DNA from: Pocillopora verrucosa
Lineage: Eukaryota; Cnidaria; Anthozoa; Scleractinia; Pocilloporidae
Direction: 5' to 3'
Assembly: GCF_036669915.1 (NCBI RefSeq)
Contig: NC_089316.1
Span: 28,190,669 to 28,254,668, forward strand
Length of the DNA stretch: 64,000 nucleotides
The notes under the pieces are model-generated. The model did no database searches. It was not told where the DNA came from and worked only from the letters and a program-made list of their open reading frames with translations. A program made the position numbers and the translations under genes. Of this stretch, positions 45,355 to 57,073 are shown in pieces. Every line of letters begins with the position of its first letter. Positions within the stretch are counted from its first letter, which is position 1.

Positions 45355-45360
45355 AATAAA
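45355..45360 (+). terminator. Poly(A) signal of TPR-CHAT gene
   Basis: AATAAA about 150 bp after the stop codon, the first good hexamer in the 3' region apart from one overlapping the stop itself. Confidence 0.6.
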
Positions 45361-45925
45361 CCAGTCTATTTCATTATATTTTGATCAGTGGAATTGTCAT
45401 TTTTTGTTACTTTAACAAATTTAAATGCTTGCGAAGAGAACGAAATGCAACAAGGCCTCTGTTATGAACGAGGTTTCCATTTCCACCAACATGTCACTCA
45501 GCTCTGTTCCTGTATTACAATCAGTTGTATGGAAAATAATTTAAAGGTTATTTCTTTTACCCAACCAGGGGCTTTTCCACCAGATTTTAATTACCTTTAT
45601 GCTCTAAGCTTTTGATAAGCAAAGAAACAATTCGTCATTTGCAAAAGTTGGCGAATTTTATTTCCAAAACTTTGATTGAACATGTATGTGAATTGAATAT
45701 GTGAATTCATCTTAGACCGTTTTCTACATCATAAATTACTTTGTTACAATTTACCTTCATCTTTACAAAAAAATTGATTATCATTTTCAACTCAATCCAT
45801 TTTAATGCGATCTAGTTCTGTCAGTGCCAAGATTGCCATTCTAAGCTTAATTTGAAGAAGTAAACATCAGAGATGATGTTATTAAATTTACTAACCATAT
45901 GTTAGAGACATTACACCTACTTTTA
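45361..45925. other. Spacer, nothing recognised
   Basis: AT-rich; no gene seen. Confidence 0.4.
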
Positions 45926-46086
45926 GGGGTGTAGCCAGCCTCTAGTCCCGTAGGCCCGGCCTACAATTGTTTTCTGCCCGCTTGACTTTTACTAAAAGAT
46001 AATATGACTCTTGCAAATGTTGAAACAAAAACTGAAATTTGTGAGGGTAGAAGCTTACATTTAGTCAAAAAGCTGGCTACAACCCT
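45926..46086. mobile_element. Short MITE-like element
   Basis: GGGGTGTAGCCAGC at the left is inverted as GCTGGCTACAACCCT at the right, 161 bp overall, noncoding. Ends about 15 bp long; target duplication not clear. Confidence 0.6.
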
Positions 46087-46672
46087 GTTTTCAATCAAAC
46101 GAGTCTGGCCAATTTTTGTCCGTTTTACCAAACACTTCTCCGTTCGTTTTAAAGAACGACGACGGAGAGGCTAAAAATTGTCCATGTAATCTAAACTAGG
46201 AAAGAGGGACGCAGAGTTCACTATAAATTAAAGTTTCCATAGGTGTGACTTTTATTGTATGTGACATGGAATTTGTTGTTTCTAGTATGACAATATTTAC
46301 GCTCATAAACGAGAGAAGCAGTTAACGTAAGCCATGTAGTCCTCAATGGGAATTATTTTGGTGAAAAGGCTCATTAATTAATGCAAACCTAATGCGTAGT
46401 TGAAAACGTTCAGGGCTTCAGGATAAAACTTCTAATTGTTGAAAATCACCTCTTGAAATTTTTTCATCGCTTTAAATTTATCTCAGCATGATTTGAGGAT
46501 GTCTGATAATATGCGTGGTTGAATATAATGTAACTAGGATTTTAAAGACATTCTAGGACAGTTTCAACTAAACATGGTTTGTATAATGTCAGTGTATTTC
46601 GTGTGAAGTGTTTTGATGCTATTTTTTTTAAAGTTGAAGATGACTGTTCATTCATCTTAGTTTACATTAATT

Positions 46673-46887
46673 AACTCATGAACTCCCAAGTTCTGAAGAA
46701 AAATAAGATAAGAATGTGTTTCTCTTTGCTGCCGCTTGTTCCGAGAATTCGATGTAACATTATGTTTCTAGTAAAAGATTATCCTCCAGTTTGGATTTTC
46801 TCTAACTGTTATTGACTCCATGTTTTTCGGTGTATTAATACCGTGAGGAGAATTAAAATTATGATCAGCCTTGGGAGTAAATGGGTT
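46673..46887. mobile_element. Diverged MITE with AACCCATTTACTCCCAAG ends
   Basis: Left AACTCATGAACTCCCAAG and right CTTGGGAGTAAATGGGTT are inverted with three mismatches. Related in end sequence to the element at 41323 and the partial copy at 24670. Confidence 0.6.
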
Positions 46888-47675
46888 CATTTTAGCGTCT
46901 CCGTTTAGCGCATATTTTACTTAATGCCTTGAACAGTTTAATGCAGTTTCTATTGTACTTATTTTTTTACTTCTTTGTGTAAGAGAAATATAGAGTGTCT
47001 AAAATACAAAAACTGCGTTGATTTACATTGTCTGTCTTTATATTCTTAGGATGCGTGTAAGATGTAGAGAAAGCAGATCCTATGGGGACTTCAATACTTG
47101 TTTTGACCCGCGCACCAAGTTGATAATGTGTGCAGCTAACAGTGTACTAACATTCCATGTTCCAAGCCCCCGCCCACTTGACAAAAGCGCGTCATCTCTT
47201 CGATTGTGTCTCTTTCACTGTCTATCGTTCTCCGTATTGCCACACGGTTTTGAACGCCGACGGACGTGTTCATACTGTTACATATCTGCGCCTTTTTTTA
47301 TCTTTTTCCTCACACAAGTTTTTACACCTTTTCACATTTGCGCATCCCTTTTTTTTCTCCTTCCTCTGGTTCCTTCCTTTTTTTTTTTTTTTTTTTTCAT
47401 CGCAATTTTCCTTTATTCCCATCTTTTTCATGTCTAGGATATTGATCAAATGAAGCCTTTAAGTGCTACTGTGGTTCTTTCTTTATTCACTCCGAGCTTT
47501 CGCCGTTCTACGGCATCATCAGGGAGGACGATATCTGTCTGTTTCAGTTTTCACTCGTCTCAATCTTCGCGCAACGTCAGGCTTCTTACAACTCATATAC
47601 CTCGTTACTCCCCCATAGTAGTTGTTATCATGCGTATTATGTTCACTTTGGGACGGTGTCCTCTTAAAGTCATCT
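46888..47675. other. Spacer with a pyrimidine-rich stretch
   Basis: 47280-47400 is strongly C/T-rich with a T18-type run near 47381. Open frames across it (Phe/Ser/Leu-rich) are compositional artefacts. Confidence 0.5.
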
Positions 47676-47864
47676 CTAGTAAAATCTCAGTTTTCCTTTC
47701 GATTGATTCCTAGTCCACAGGGTGCCAGTGCTTGCTCTCCTCAGTCCTCTCATCATAATAGCAGTTATAAAGCGAAACAGCTCCCTCCAAGACTCGGCGA
47801 CATAATCAGTGCATTTAGTCGGAAACGAGTCCCTCAATGTCCAAATTAAGGCTTCTTCTATCAT
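47676..47864 (-). CDS. Globin terminal exon (helices G-H)
   Basis: It begins MIEEALIWTLRDSF and continues KCTDYVAESWRELFRFITAI, then a basic tail to the TAG. The base pair before it is AC (CAATCAC), not AG. The only nearby AG acceptor (GATAG) would create a stop or lose conserved residues when joined to exon 2. Confidence 0.78.
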   Translation of the reverse strand: MIEEALIWTLRDSFPTKCTDYVAESWRELFRFITAIMMRGLRRASTGTLWTRNQSKGKLRFY

Positions 47865-50800
47865 GTGATTGGGAATGGGTCAAACTCTCGCCCAGGGTCC
47901 ACCTACAATGCGAATCCAAGATGGCGGCAGGCCAATCCACAGCCGTACTCTATTGAGTCGGTAGCTGCCATCGGATGTAGACGCAGAGAATACCCTGAGG
48001 AAGAGTTTTGACAAAACAATAATTGAGAAAGGATAAGATACAATAATGCTTAGAGAGATGACAACTTGAGAGATTCATCATGGGCAAACACGTTCCGTTG
48101 ATTAGTGAACTTCATGTCTGTTCGAATACGCACTCCTATATGCCCCTCTTCCCCGTCCCTATACATCCCTCTACTGCAAGTTTTATCATCATACAGCACA
48201 ATACAACATTATACCCCAGAGTAACACTGTAAATCCGTAAAATGCAGTAACTAGACAACGCTTCACAACAATATGTACCCCTAGATAGCACTATGCTTCG
48301 CTCTACTGAATTTTAAATCACCATATAGCGCTATATAAACAATTGCTCCAATTTGGCGCCAAAATAAGTGCGAATATTTGCCGCAGTCATTTTCTCGAAG
48401 TTTCTGTTCCAAGATGCGGAAACTGTGAACTTCGAGGAACAGATAATATCCAAGGACAAATATCCGTACATATTTTCGCGCAAATTAGACGCTATTGTGT
48501 TTTTTAATCCTTCAAATATTTTGTGAAAAATGTTAATGAACAGCTCACTGAATTGAATTAAGAAAAGGTTAAGTTTCTAAAAAAACCTGTGATGCTGCGT
48601 CGGTGGGAGAGTATAACATGGTAATTTAGTGAGTTGATAACGTAAATTGGCCACTGCAAAGAGTTTAAAAACTGACGTTTCGAGCGTTAGCCCTTCGTCA
48701 GAGCGATTGCATAGGGCAAACGCTCGAAACATGAGCTTTTAAACTCTTTGCGGTGGGCAATTTACGTTATCAATTCAGTTGATAATGCCTAATTACCCTG
48801 AATTGCATTAATTTTGAGATGAAGACTTATCGTGGTGGACGTAAGGTCTGCAAATTGGGGAATATCGTTTAGGTGATATTCTCGGATATCACTTAGTTTT
48901 AGCCAGGGAATATTCAGTCACTTACTGCGTTTAGACCAATCGCGCGCGAGCAAAATTATTTGATGGATCATAAGCAATAATATGTACTCCTAGATAGCAC
49001 TACACTTCCCGCTACTGTAATTTACATCACAATACAGCGCTATACAACAATATGTACCCCTAAGTAGCCTTGATCGGCATAATAGAATACATATATCGAA
49101 ATGCTCCAGCCTCACGGGCCATGGTTTATGTCTTTCTCCCAAGTTCATTAAATATCCGATGAAAACCTCTGCGTCGTTCAAAGAAAACACAGCATTTTCC
49201 AGCGCAGTCATGACTCGTCTGACGTGAAGATACAGAGATCGAGAGTTGATTACGGCTTCAAGTTTCAAACTCTTAAAGGCGGGAAATATGTCTTGAACTC
49301 TTGGGTTGGACTCAAAAAGTCTGAAACAAAATCATTCATGATCATCGTTATCAATTCTGAATAATTGAAATTCGATTCACGTTTACTTTGGATAATAAAT
49401 TTTACTCCTATTTTGCCAGTTGTACAAAGAAATCAAGACACTGACAAGACACAGCTACAGTGTTGTGAATCTCCATCCTCATCTTCAACAGAACTGTGCT
49501 ATCACGAAGATAGTGCGCGTGCGTTTGCATTTTAAAGTCACTTTTGCACAAAATAATGACCTCGGCAAGAATACAGGGTAAACACGCAACAGCGCTGGTG
49601 CTTTTGCGTTTGCGTTCCGGCGTTTGCTCTCTAAAAGGCCCGTGAAAACGTTTTCATTGTCTAGTAAATTATTGATTGTTTTCATTCCTCGGGTTCTTCT
49701 TTTAAACCGGAACTCGGTTCTTCGCGACTTGTTCAAATATTGCACTAGTTAAGACGTAACTTAACTCTTTATGCAATAGGAAATAGGCAAACAACAGGTG
49801 GCACCTTTTAAAGGACATCAAACACGTTATGATAAGTCTGCAAATTCTTTAGACACCAATAGTCATCAACAATTCATAAACATCGGTCGCAGTTGCGAAG
49901 TTTACGCGTTATATTTCAGTGTTTTGCATTTGGAAAACTCATTTTTTATTAATACGATGACTAGCCCTCTTTCTCACAAATATGAAAATTATTCTGAACC
50001 TGGTTAGCTCAGAGGTGATTTAGAAAGTAAAAATAATGTCAGTAAATATAAACAGCTACTGATCCTATTTTGTAAACTTATAAATAATTGTTCTCAGTTC
50101 CTCAGGATCGGATGTGCTATTTTTTCCTTCTCATTTTTCAAATTATATATATGAATCTTTGAATGTTATATCTGGGGACGAATTTTTCCTGCAAAAAAGT
50201 TTGGGCTCCAGAGACACTATGGTAACCTATTGACATGAAAAAGAAAAAGAAAAAAACACTCTTGAAATATAGATCCATTTTAGGTGAACGTCGTTGAACG
50301 TTATAGAAAACAAACAAATTGAGTTTGAAAGGTGCACGCATTTCGGCTGGGGAACATAGTTGCATTTACTGCTCTAGTTCAGTGGAACAATTTATACAAC
50401 AATAGGTTTTTCAATGCTTACCCAATGGGATGTGTATCTCTAACGCTGTGTTTTATCGATACCATGGCCATCACCGACTGAACAACAAATTTTTAGTGTT
50501 TACTGACAGTTTAAATGAATTATTTAGGGTATCATCCATCGAAATTGAGGTTTCGATCGTCATGCAACTAAAAATAGAGGTAAAATCTATTGGTAACTAA
50601 TGAGGAACGAAGAATAAAAAAACATGGAAGTCATCAAGAATAATCTCGCCAAAGATCTTCCCATATACCAAGGAATTGTACCACTGGATTCGACATGTGT
50701 TAGTAAGCTACTTTCACATGTAACATGACATCCAGTTAGGATCAGCATACTGTTTCCCCTATTTCTCCATTTTAAACGATTCCAATCCTAATAGTGGTAT

Positions 50801-50954
50801 GATATTTTTAATAGAAAAGCTAGTGTCACCTCGAGACTCTACATTCATTATTTTTTTTAGGAAATGAAACACAACAAACCAGAGATGGCGAGTATTTAAA
50901 ACACTTACCGTTTAAACACTTTCTTCCTTGTGACGCTCTTAATGCGCCAATGAG
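47676..50954 (-). CDS. Globin gene, three exons recognised, 5' end not found
   Basis: Minus-strand exons 50909-50954, 49095-49320 and 47676-47864. The joined product has KVFKRLFESNPRVQDIFPAF (B, C and CD region), HVRRVM with distal His E7, LGERHKPWPV with proximal His F8, then EALIWTLRDSF (G) and ESWRELFRFITAIMMRGL (H). The pattern is closest to neuroglobin/globin-X-like proteins. The heme-binding His pair is present. Exon 1 to 2 joins between codon bases 2 and 3 at B12.2, and exon 2 to 3 in phase 0 at G7.0, the two ancestral globin intron sites. The region before exon 1 (helix A, start codon) was not found. It is convergent with the TPR-CHAT gene. Function could be oxygen binding, redox or nitric-oxide chemistry. 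Confidence 0.82.
48165..48345. repeat. Local repeat (TATGTACCCCTAGATAGCAC)
   Basis: Diverged monomers with CAATATGTACCCCTAGATAG, CACCATATAGCGCTATATAA and CATACAGCACAATACAACAT. Related monomers lie at 48978-49080. All are in the globin G7.0 intron or just at its exon edge. Confidence 0.55.
48634..48773. mobile_element. 140-bp fold-back MITE in globin intron
   Basis: TTGATAACGTAAATTG...CGCAAAGAGTTT-type left arm inverted at the right (AAACTCTTTGCGG...CAATTTACGTTATCAA). The inner arms ACGTTTCGAGCGTTAGCCC and GGGCAAACGCTCGAAAC also pair. Nearly the whole element could form one hairpin. Confidence 0.88.
49095..49320 (-). CDS. Globin central exon (C to early G helix)
   Basis: Acceptor TTTTGTTTCAG at 49321-49331 on the minus strand. 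It runs from LFESNP to VRLEHFD and contains E7 His and F8 His. After GAT (HFD) the intron starts ATATGTATTC. The next GT, three bases on, would leave phase 1 and a stop after joining. Confidence 0.88.
50909..50954 (-). CDS. Globin upstream mini-exon (B helix)
   Basis: 46 bp between acceptor TTCTTTTTGGCAG and donor GTAAGTG, both strong. In the frame that joins exon 2 it reads HWRIKSVTRKKVFKR, giving KVFKRLFESNP across the junction. The Trp may be A12. The A-B segment is then about four residues shorter than in neuroglobin, so either this globin is shortened or the exon assignment is imperfect. Confidence 0.65.
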
Positions 50955-52207
50955 CTGCCAAAAAGAAAGAAAGAATTATATTTCTTTAGTTATTCCGACA
51001 TCCCTCAATGCACGAATTCAGGCGAATTAATTTATTCATTCTCTAAGTTGTGGAGTCGGAAATTAAAAGCGCCCCATCTACTAGAAAATATTGATCCGAG
51101 GGACATTTGCGCTAAAATGTTCGAAAATAAATACAATAAAAGGAATTTTTCATAATATCTTTGCTTCGAATAGTCAAATGATGATATGAGCCCGTCCAGA
51201 CGAGCAAAAGTAATTCTTCATTCTTAACTAAGTGATTTGTGACAGTTAAATTACTGGTTGTCATTTTTAAGTCATTCTTACATACTCCAGCACATGACGA
51301 GATATAACCTCTCTCTGTTAGATTACCTTTGTATTCTTCCTTGATGTGACATAATTTTAAATGACGTTACAAACTTAGGCTCCAGGCTTCTACAGTGATC
51401 ATGATGCTGACGAATAATGCAATGAAAGTATGTCTGTGGCGAGAAAATTTTGCAGGGATTTTATTTTACGCATCAGCGTTAGTTCATGTCATGTGTAAGC
51501 AAATTATTTTGGTTTGAGTCGATGAAATTTTCTGCTGAGAACTTCTATTAGTGATTTCTTGTTCAATCCGACAGAAAACAAACAAAAGGAAGAAAACGAT
51601 GGAGAACAATTCTCAAACTAGATTTTCACGCCACTCAGTGATGTCTTAAAATATAAAAGGGAAGAGGATCTTAAAAGAAACTCAGGAAAGAAAGCAGTCC
51701 AGGGGCACGCCCCAGAGGTACAAAAGAGGTGAGGATCTGAGCGATAATTATAAACTACAACATAAAACATTAAACTCAAACTACCATAACTTACAACTTA
51801 GTTTTTTTAAAATTTATTTTGCACAACGCTTGGAAGGAGAATTGAGGGGTATGTATTTTTGCACCATAAAGAGAGTGGCTTTCTATTCTCGAAACCCCCA
51901 CGGACTACTGCCGCTGGAGTCAGTGCAAGTCACTCCAACTAACCTGAGGTCGGTATATACTTATTGCACACCTTATGAGAAAATAATGGGACAGAGAGGG
52001 AAAATCAGGGCGTCGGCTAAATAGATCGATCTCAATTAAGTTATATTTAGATTGAGGCGGAAAGCATTGTGATTTCCTAATTTAGTTTCTTTATTGCCAA
52101 AGTCTAAGATAAAAGAGCCAATCTCATCGTCGTTTTCCAATTCATAAATTGTATTCATCGACGACTACGGCTCACTGAAAGAGGATGGATGTTTGTGGAA
52201 ACATCAA
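50955..52207. other. Region upstream of the known globin exons
   Basis: The globin start codon and helix A exon should lie here or beyond, but I found no convincing exon. AT-rich. Confidence 0.4.
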
Positions 52208-52564
52208 ATCGCACAGTGTGATTGAATAAATTAAGGGAAAGTTTCTATGGGTCAGTTAGTTAAGCCTCCGTAGATTAGTATTAAATATCGTGTGTGATGA
52301 AGATTGAAAAACCTAACGTAATATGCAACTAGGCAATCTGTCACGTTTTATTGCCATTATCCTAGTACGAGAGTTATGTGGTCGATAGCAATTGGTTTTC
52401 TTGTATCGTAACTGTGTACTTGTCTATCTCTTCACAATAAGAGCGTTTACGACAACTCCACGAGCAGAGGTAAGACACTCAGCTTTAGAGTGACAATTGG
52501 AGTGAGGTAAGGGTGTGTGATGTCAGCACTCTTCTTCAACATTGCGATTGTTTGGGTGCTGTAG
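52208..52564. repeat. Start of the right-hand receptor cluster unit
   Basis: Matches 18046-18769 without the LINE 3'-end insertion at 18228-18590, so it shows the empty site. Confidence 0.65.
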
Positions 52565-53045
52565 CGAACAACTGAAGACCAGACCAGAGGCATCCGATAG
52601 ACATTATTCTCTGCATACGAGGACCTCGACTTTGCTGATGACCAGGCGCTGCTATCTCACACCTATCATCATAAGCAAGAGAAAACATCCCGCCTCTGTG
52701 GCTTTGTTCGACAGATTTGCCCGTAGATCGGCTAAAACAAGACGGAAGTTATGATTCTGAATGTCCCAAACCCCCAGCTGATCAGAGCAAACAGAGAGGA
52801 TCTTCCAACGACGGGGGAATTCACGTACCTAGGCAACACAGTCAGACATGATGGAAGAGCAAACAAGGACATCAAGAACCGCTTAGTGAAGGCCATAAAT
52901 GTAGTCAGAATGCTCAACTATGTATAGAGGTCCCAGCAGCAGAGCACCAACACCAGGCTAAAACTATATCATAGCTGTGTCCTATCCACCCTGATATATG
53001 GTTCTGAATGCTGGAGAATGTCAGAAGGCGATCTTGTAGATTGTC
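52565..53045 (+). mobile_element. RTE-type LINE fragment, copy 4
   Basis: Same broken structure as 18770-19245: DLDFADDQALLSHTYHH, stops, then LNVPNPQLIRANREDLPTTG, TYLGNTVRHDGRANKDIKN and GSECWRMSEGD. Internal stops are TAG after IC-P and TAA after IG. Confidence 0.78.
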
Positions 53046-54310
53046 AGTCTTTCACAGTCTTCTTAAATTTTGTGTGAGACATTTGATCATCATATTCACG
53101 CGGTTGTCATTGAAAAAAAAACTTATAATGTTTTTCTTTTATCAAAACTGAAAGTCAAGATGGTGTCAATTCTTTGTTTCAGGAAGTGATTTCAATGATA
53201 TTGAAGAGTTTGCCAAGTCATAAGATTGGTTTCCAACCTTTATCAGGGCGTGTTTTTCCAAATAAAACTTTGAGTTTCTTTGTAGAATCGCCAAAGTAGT
53301 ATTTCTGATGAGTGTTGTCTACAAGATAGCATCTCTGTTTACACAACTTAATTACTGTCTAGAACGTTGTAATATTACAGTTAAGGAAGTTTCTAGGCCG
53401 ACGATTTTTCTAACTTCTTCTTTCGTTCTGGATACGCAAATAAATGTAAGAAGACTGCGAACCAATGCTTAATTTAGAACTTAGATTGACTTTTCCGCTT
53501 CTTTATTCGACAACAATTAATTCTTCCAATATCCTCTCGGTTTAAAAATAAAGGTTTTTAATTCAAGCATAAATTTAAGGTGGTTTAAATTAAAATTTCA
53601 AATTTGACTGTCATTTAACTTCTGCGATCTTTTATGGCCATCAAAAAAAAAAATTAGTTCCCCTATACAATGCCTAAAATTATTTATAACAGAATGAATT
53701 TCAATTTTTTCCTGAGAGAGAGTTTTTTTTTTTTCTAGCTATTTTATGTCGCAGAAAAAGAGAGTTGTTCAAACTCTTCAAGATATCTTATCCCTTTCGT
53801 GCGCGACGGAATAATATGTTTGTTTATTAACCAGCTGTGTGAAGAGATTGTATAGATAAGATACGGAAAAGTAGAAGCAACATCTTTTCTTTCACTCGAA
53901 AGAGATATGTCGATTATTAAAAGCGATTCAACAACACTTATCCGGAGGTAAATAACTGAGTACAATTAAAAGAAACCTCTTTCAGATACAGCGACGTACT
54001 GCACGAGCTCGCGCCGAACCGGAAACATAAAATGGAGTTGTTATTTGGTCCTACAACTTCCAACTTGATGAGAATGATAACAACGACGACATACAGACAT
54101 CTTTTAATATTTATTAATTGCAATGTGTTTAAAGATAGGATACGATGGAAAATAACGTTTGATTTTCGGTTTTGGTACGCAGTGTTGGTAATCGCGCACA
54201 CCAGAGGGTTTCGCCGATCAGTGCTTCAAAAAGTCGACAACAAAGACTGTGCAGAAGTGTAAGTTACTTAAGCTTATCTAAGCTTATAAGCTTATCGACC
54301 AAAAGCAGTG
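53046..54310. other. Type B leader ahead of a chimeric receptor
   Basis: Matches other type B leaders. The last 50 bp are rearranged (AAGCTTATCTAAGCTTATAA), replacing the conserved pyrimidine/AG stretch found before every other receptor start. Confidence 0.55.
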
Positions 54311-55257
54311 ATGACAAGTAAACTCTCCCTTAAGCTTGCCACAAGAGAAGAGGCGTTAGTTTGGACTGAAACAGTTTTGTTTGCTGTTACCAATGTTGTG
54401 GCCATCCTCGGGAATCTCCTCACTCTTTGCGCCGTGTACCATAACCACAGACTACGCACGATTCCCAACATATTCGTGATAGCACTGGCAGTGAGAGATA
54501 TATTCTGATATACGTATGCCTTTTACAGTTGCAAGTCTTTTCCACGGCAGGTGGATCTTTCATGAAACGGTCTGCCGCTTTCAAGCATTTGATATCTTTG
54601 CGTTTGGGAAGTGTAGTCTTGGAACTATGGCAGCAATTGCAGTCAGCCGATATTTCTGTGTTGTTAATTGGGAAAAGTATCTCTCGCTGTTTAAGAAGAA
54701 AAGAGCCTTGATGTATATTTTCATCGTTTGGTGTTTAGCTCTGGTTGGATCTGCTCCCATATTACTCTTCAAAAATAACAGCATTGGATTCCAGCCTGGA
54801 AAAGCAATGTGTCTGTACAAATTTGAAAGTAACATTGCTTACTCTGCCTCAATCCTTTGTTGTTTTATCACAACACCCTTGATTATCATCAAGATCTGCT
54901 ATGTCAAAGTGTTCCGCGCCGTGTCGAGATCAAATCGTGTTTCCTCACTGGAAAATAACCTGGAACTTCTTCGGGTGAATGTTAAAGAAGCCAAAGCGTT
55001 TGGTAGCAGTTGTGGTTGGCTTTGCATGCTGTTGGCTTCCTGTTTTTGTCGTTGATAACATAGACATGACACGTGGAGGACCCACGCTACCACGACAAGT
55101 GTACTTGACTAACAGCCTCTTAATTTACCTGAGTAGCACCATAAACCCACTCATATATTGTGCCACAGATAAGAGGTTCAGGCGAGAGTACAAGGTTGTT
55201 TTGAGGAATATTTTTACCTTTAAATGCCGAGACAACAGGGAGAACGGTGACGCCTAA
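54311..55257 (+). pseudogene. Chimeric receptor (type B start, type A body), frameshifted
   Basis: The first residues MTSKLSLKLATREEALVWTE and the upstream leader are type B. From about TM1 (VTNVVAILGN) onward it matches the type A gene at 2539. Lesions: small losses near 54500 at the end of TM2 (VRDIF then stop) and an eight-base loss near 54990 before TM6. SRY is replaced by the same SRYFCVVN, and NPLIY replaces NPFIY. The tail is FKCRDNRENGDA. The sharp leader/body switch marks a recombination breakpoint between 54360 and 54400. Confidence 0.88.
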
Positions 55258-55412
55258 CTGAAATACCCAGAGAAGTGTGGTAGGAAATAGATTTTTCGGA
55301 GATTTTGTTCGAGGTTGTTGCTGGTAAAATCAGAAACAAAAGACTAACGACATTATTTGACACTCATCATCAAACCGAGACGTTTTGAAGTAGTATCTAA
55401 TACCCCATTTGG

Positions 55413-55741
55413 TGTTTTCTCATCAGTAAATAATCCAGAACTCTTTCGGATGAAAGTGGAGGAAACCAAAGTGACGAAGCGTTTGGTTGCAGTTGTAGTC
55501 GGCTTTGCATGCTGTTGGCTTCCTATTTTCATCATCGACAACATCGACATGGCGCACAGAGAGCCCACACTACCACGACCAGCTTACTTAACATATAGCT
55601 TTTTGCTTTACTTGAGTAGCTCCATAAACCCCTTTATATATTGTGCCACAGATAAGAGGTTCAGACGAGAGTATAAGGCTGTTTTCTGGAAGATTTTTAG
55701 CTTCAAATGCCGAGCCAACATACGAAAACAACGACGCCTAA
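55413..55741 (+). pseudogene. Orphan receptor 3' fragment in block 2
   Basis: Counterpart of 3671-3997: VFSSVNNPELFRMKVEETK, CCWLPIF, PRPAYL, SSINPFIYCATDKRFRREYK. A one-base gain in the tail (AACATACG for AACAACG) replaces NNENNDA with an Arg/Gln-rich extension. Confidence 0.85.
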
Positions 55742-56898
55742 CTGAAATGGTGCAAGATCTGGTGTAGTAGTAGTTTTTTTTTCTAAGACTTTAACTGAGG
55801 TTTTCACTTGAAAAATTGGAAATATTTGAAGGTAGACTGGCTTGAATTACGGAAAAGAGTGAGAAAATAAATACTTTGCAAGAACCTGGAAGTCATTTGG
55901 AGGATCCCAAAGACAGGCACTCTTAGTGATTGCAGCATCTGGCGGGGAGTTACCCTCTTATCAGTTCCAAGAAAAATGTTGGCCAAGATCATCATCAAGT
56001 GAATATCAAACACAGTGGACTATAAAGTTTTATTTGATTTCAGTGCACACAGCTCATGATTACATTCCCTGGAATAAGGTTTGTTAATCGGGCACCTGAC
56101 AAATGTTCCATCAATGTTGTCGTCATACGGAAAGTTCTTCTGAGGACCTTTCATAGTTTCGACTCCCCATTCCGGATTCAATTGCTAGTTACAATTCCTC
56201 CGCATTTGTTTCATTCTTCTTTCATGCTGTTAGAGCCAGCTGCGCTTGGCAAAATAAATGCGACACAAAAACTTTTATGTGTCCTGATTCCTTGTATTCT
56301 TGTACAGGATAATCACAGCGAATGACCAATAAGGATCCATCCAGCGACGATTCGAAGCTATTGCTTCTTACATAGCCTAAAATCCTTCGCTGAAACTAAC
56401 TCGGCAAAAACGGCAAAAAAAAAAAAAGCTGCAAGTAATGCTGAAGCAACGCTCACGGCATAGGGAACTGCGCCACAAGTATATTATCAGCGGCGCTTTA
56501 AACTGTATCAGGTAAATGCAACGAATCATACACATGCTACTTTCTTGTTCAACTTTCTTTTCGTTATGCTTTGAACGATACAATCAGGTTTCACGATGAC
56601 ATAATAGAGTGAACTTATCTTTGTAAGACGATTTACACCCGAGACAAAATTATCATAAAAAGTCCAGGAACTCTAAGATTTATTTCAAGTTACTACAAGT
56701 CTCCTGTTACCTCATTTAGAAGCTGTCACCAGTTCTTTTTCGCCAGTTATTTTGCAAAGTCAATGGTAGTGAATCTCCTGTAGGCTTGGGCTCCACCCTT
56801 TATATTCTGTTGTCAACGACTGATCCCCCCTGTCTTTCCCCTGAGAACTACGTAACTCCCCAAACATCAACCAATACCTTCCCCCCCTCCCCCCGACA
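55742..56898. repeat. Inter-unit flank in block 2
   Basis: Matches 3998-5150; no gene. Confidence 0.6.
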
Positions 56899-57073
56899 CA
56901 TGTGATTGACATGAATGAAGCCTCGCGCGTGGAACTCACGTTGCCGCGAGAAGTGTCCCTTACATGTGGGTTCTTCGCTTACCGAAGCAGCACCATCAAC
57001 CCTCTTCATTTATAGTGCATTGAGTGAGCAACTGAGGAGAGAGTTCAAGGGCATTTTGAAATGTTTTCGTTAG
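56899..57073 (+). pseudogene. Ancient receptor relic, third copy
   Basis: As at 1061 and 5151, with the same frame break. LTYGF becomes LTCGF and the stop is TAG instead of TAA. Confidence 0.72.

Noticed and set aside
47018-47453. Two overlapping plus-strand frames of about 100-140 codons
   Set aside because: They run across a C/T-rich tract with a T18-type run and encode Phe/Ser/Leu-rich low-complexity sequence; no domain.
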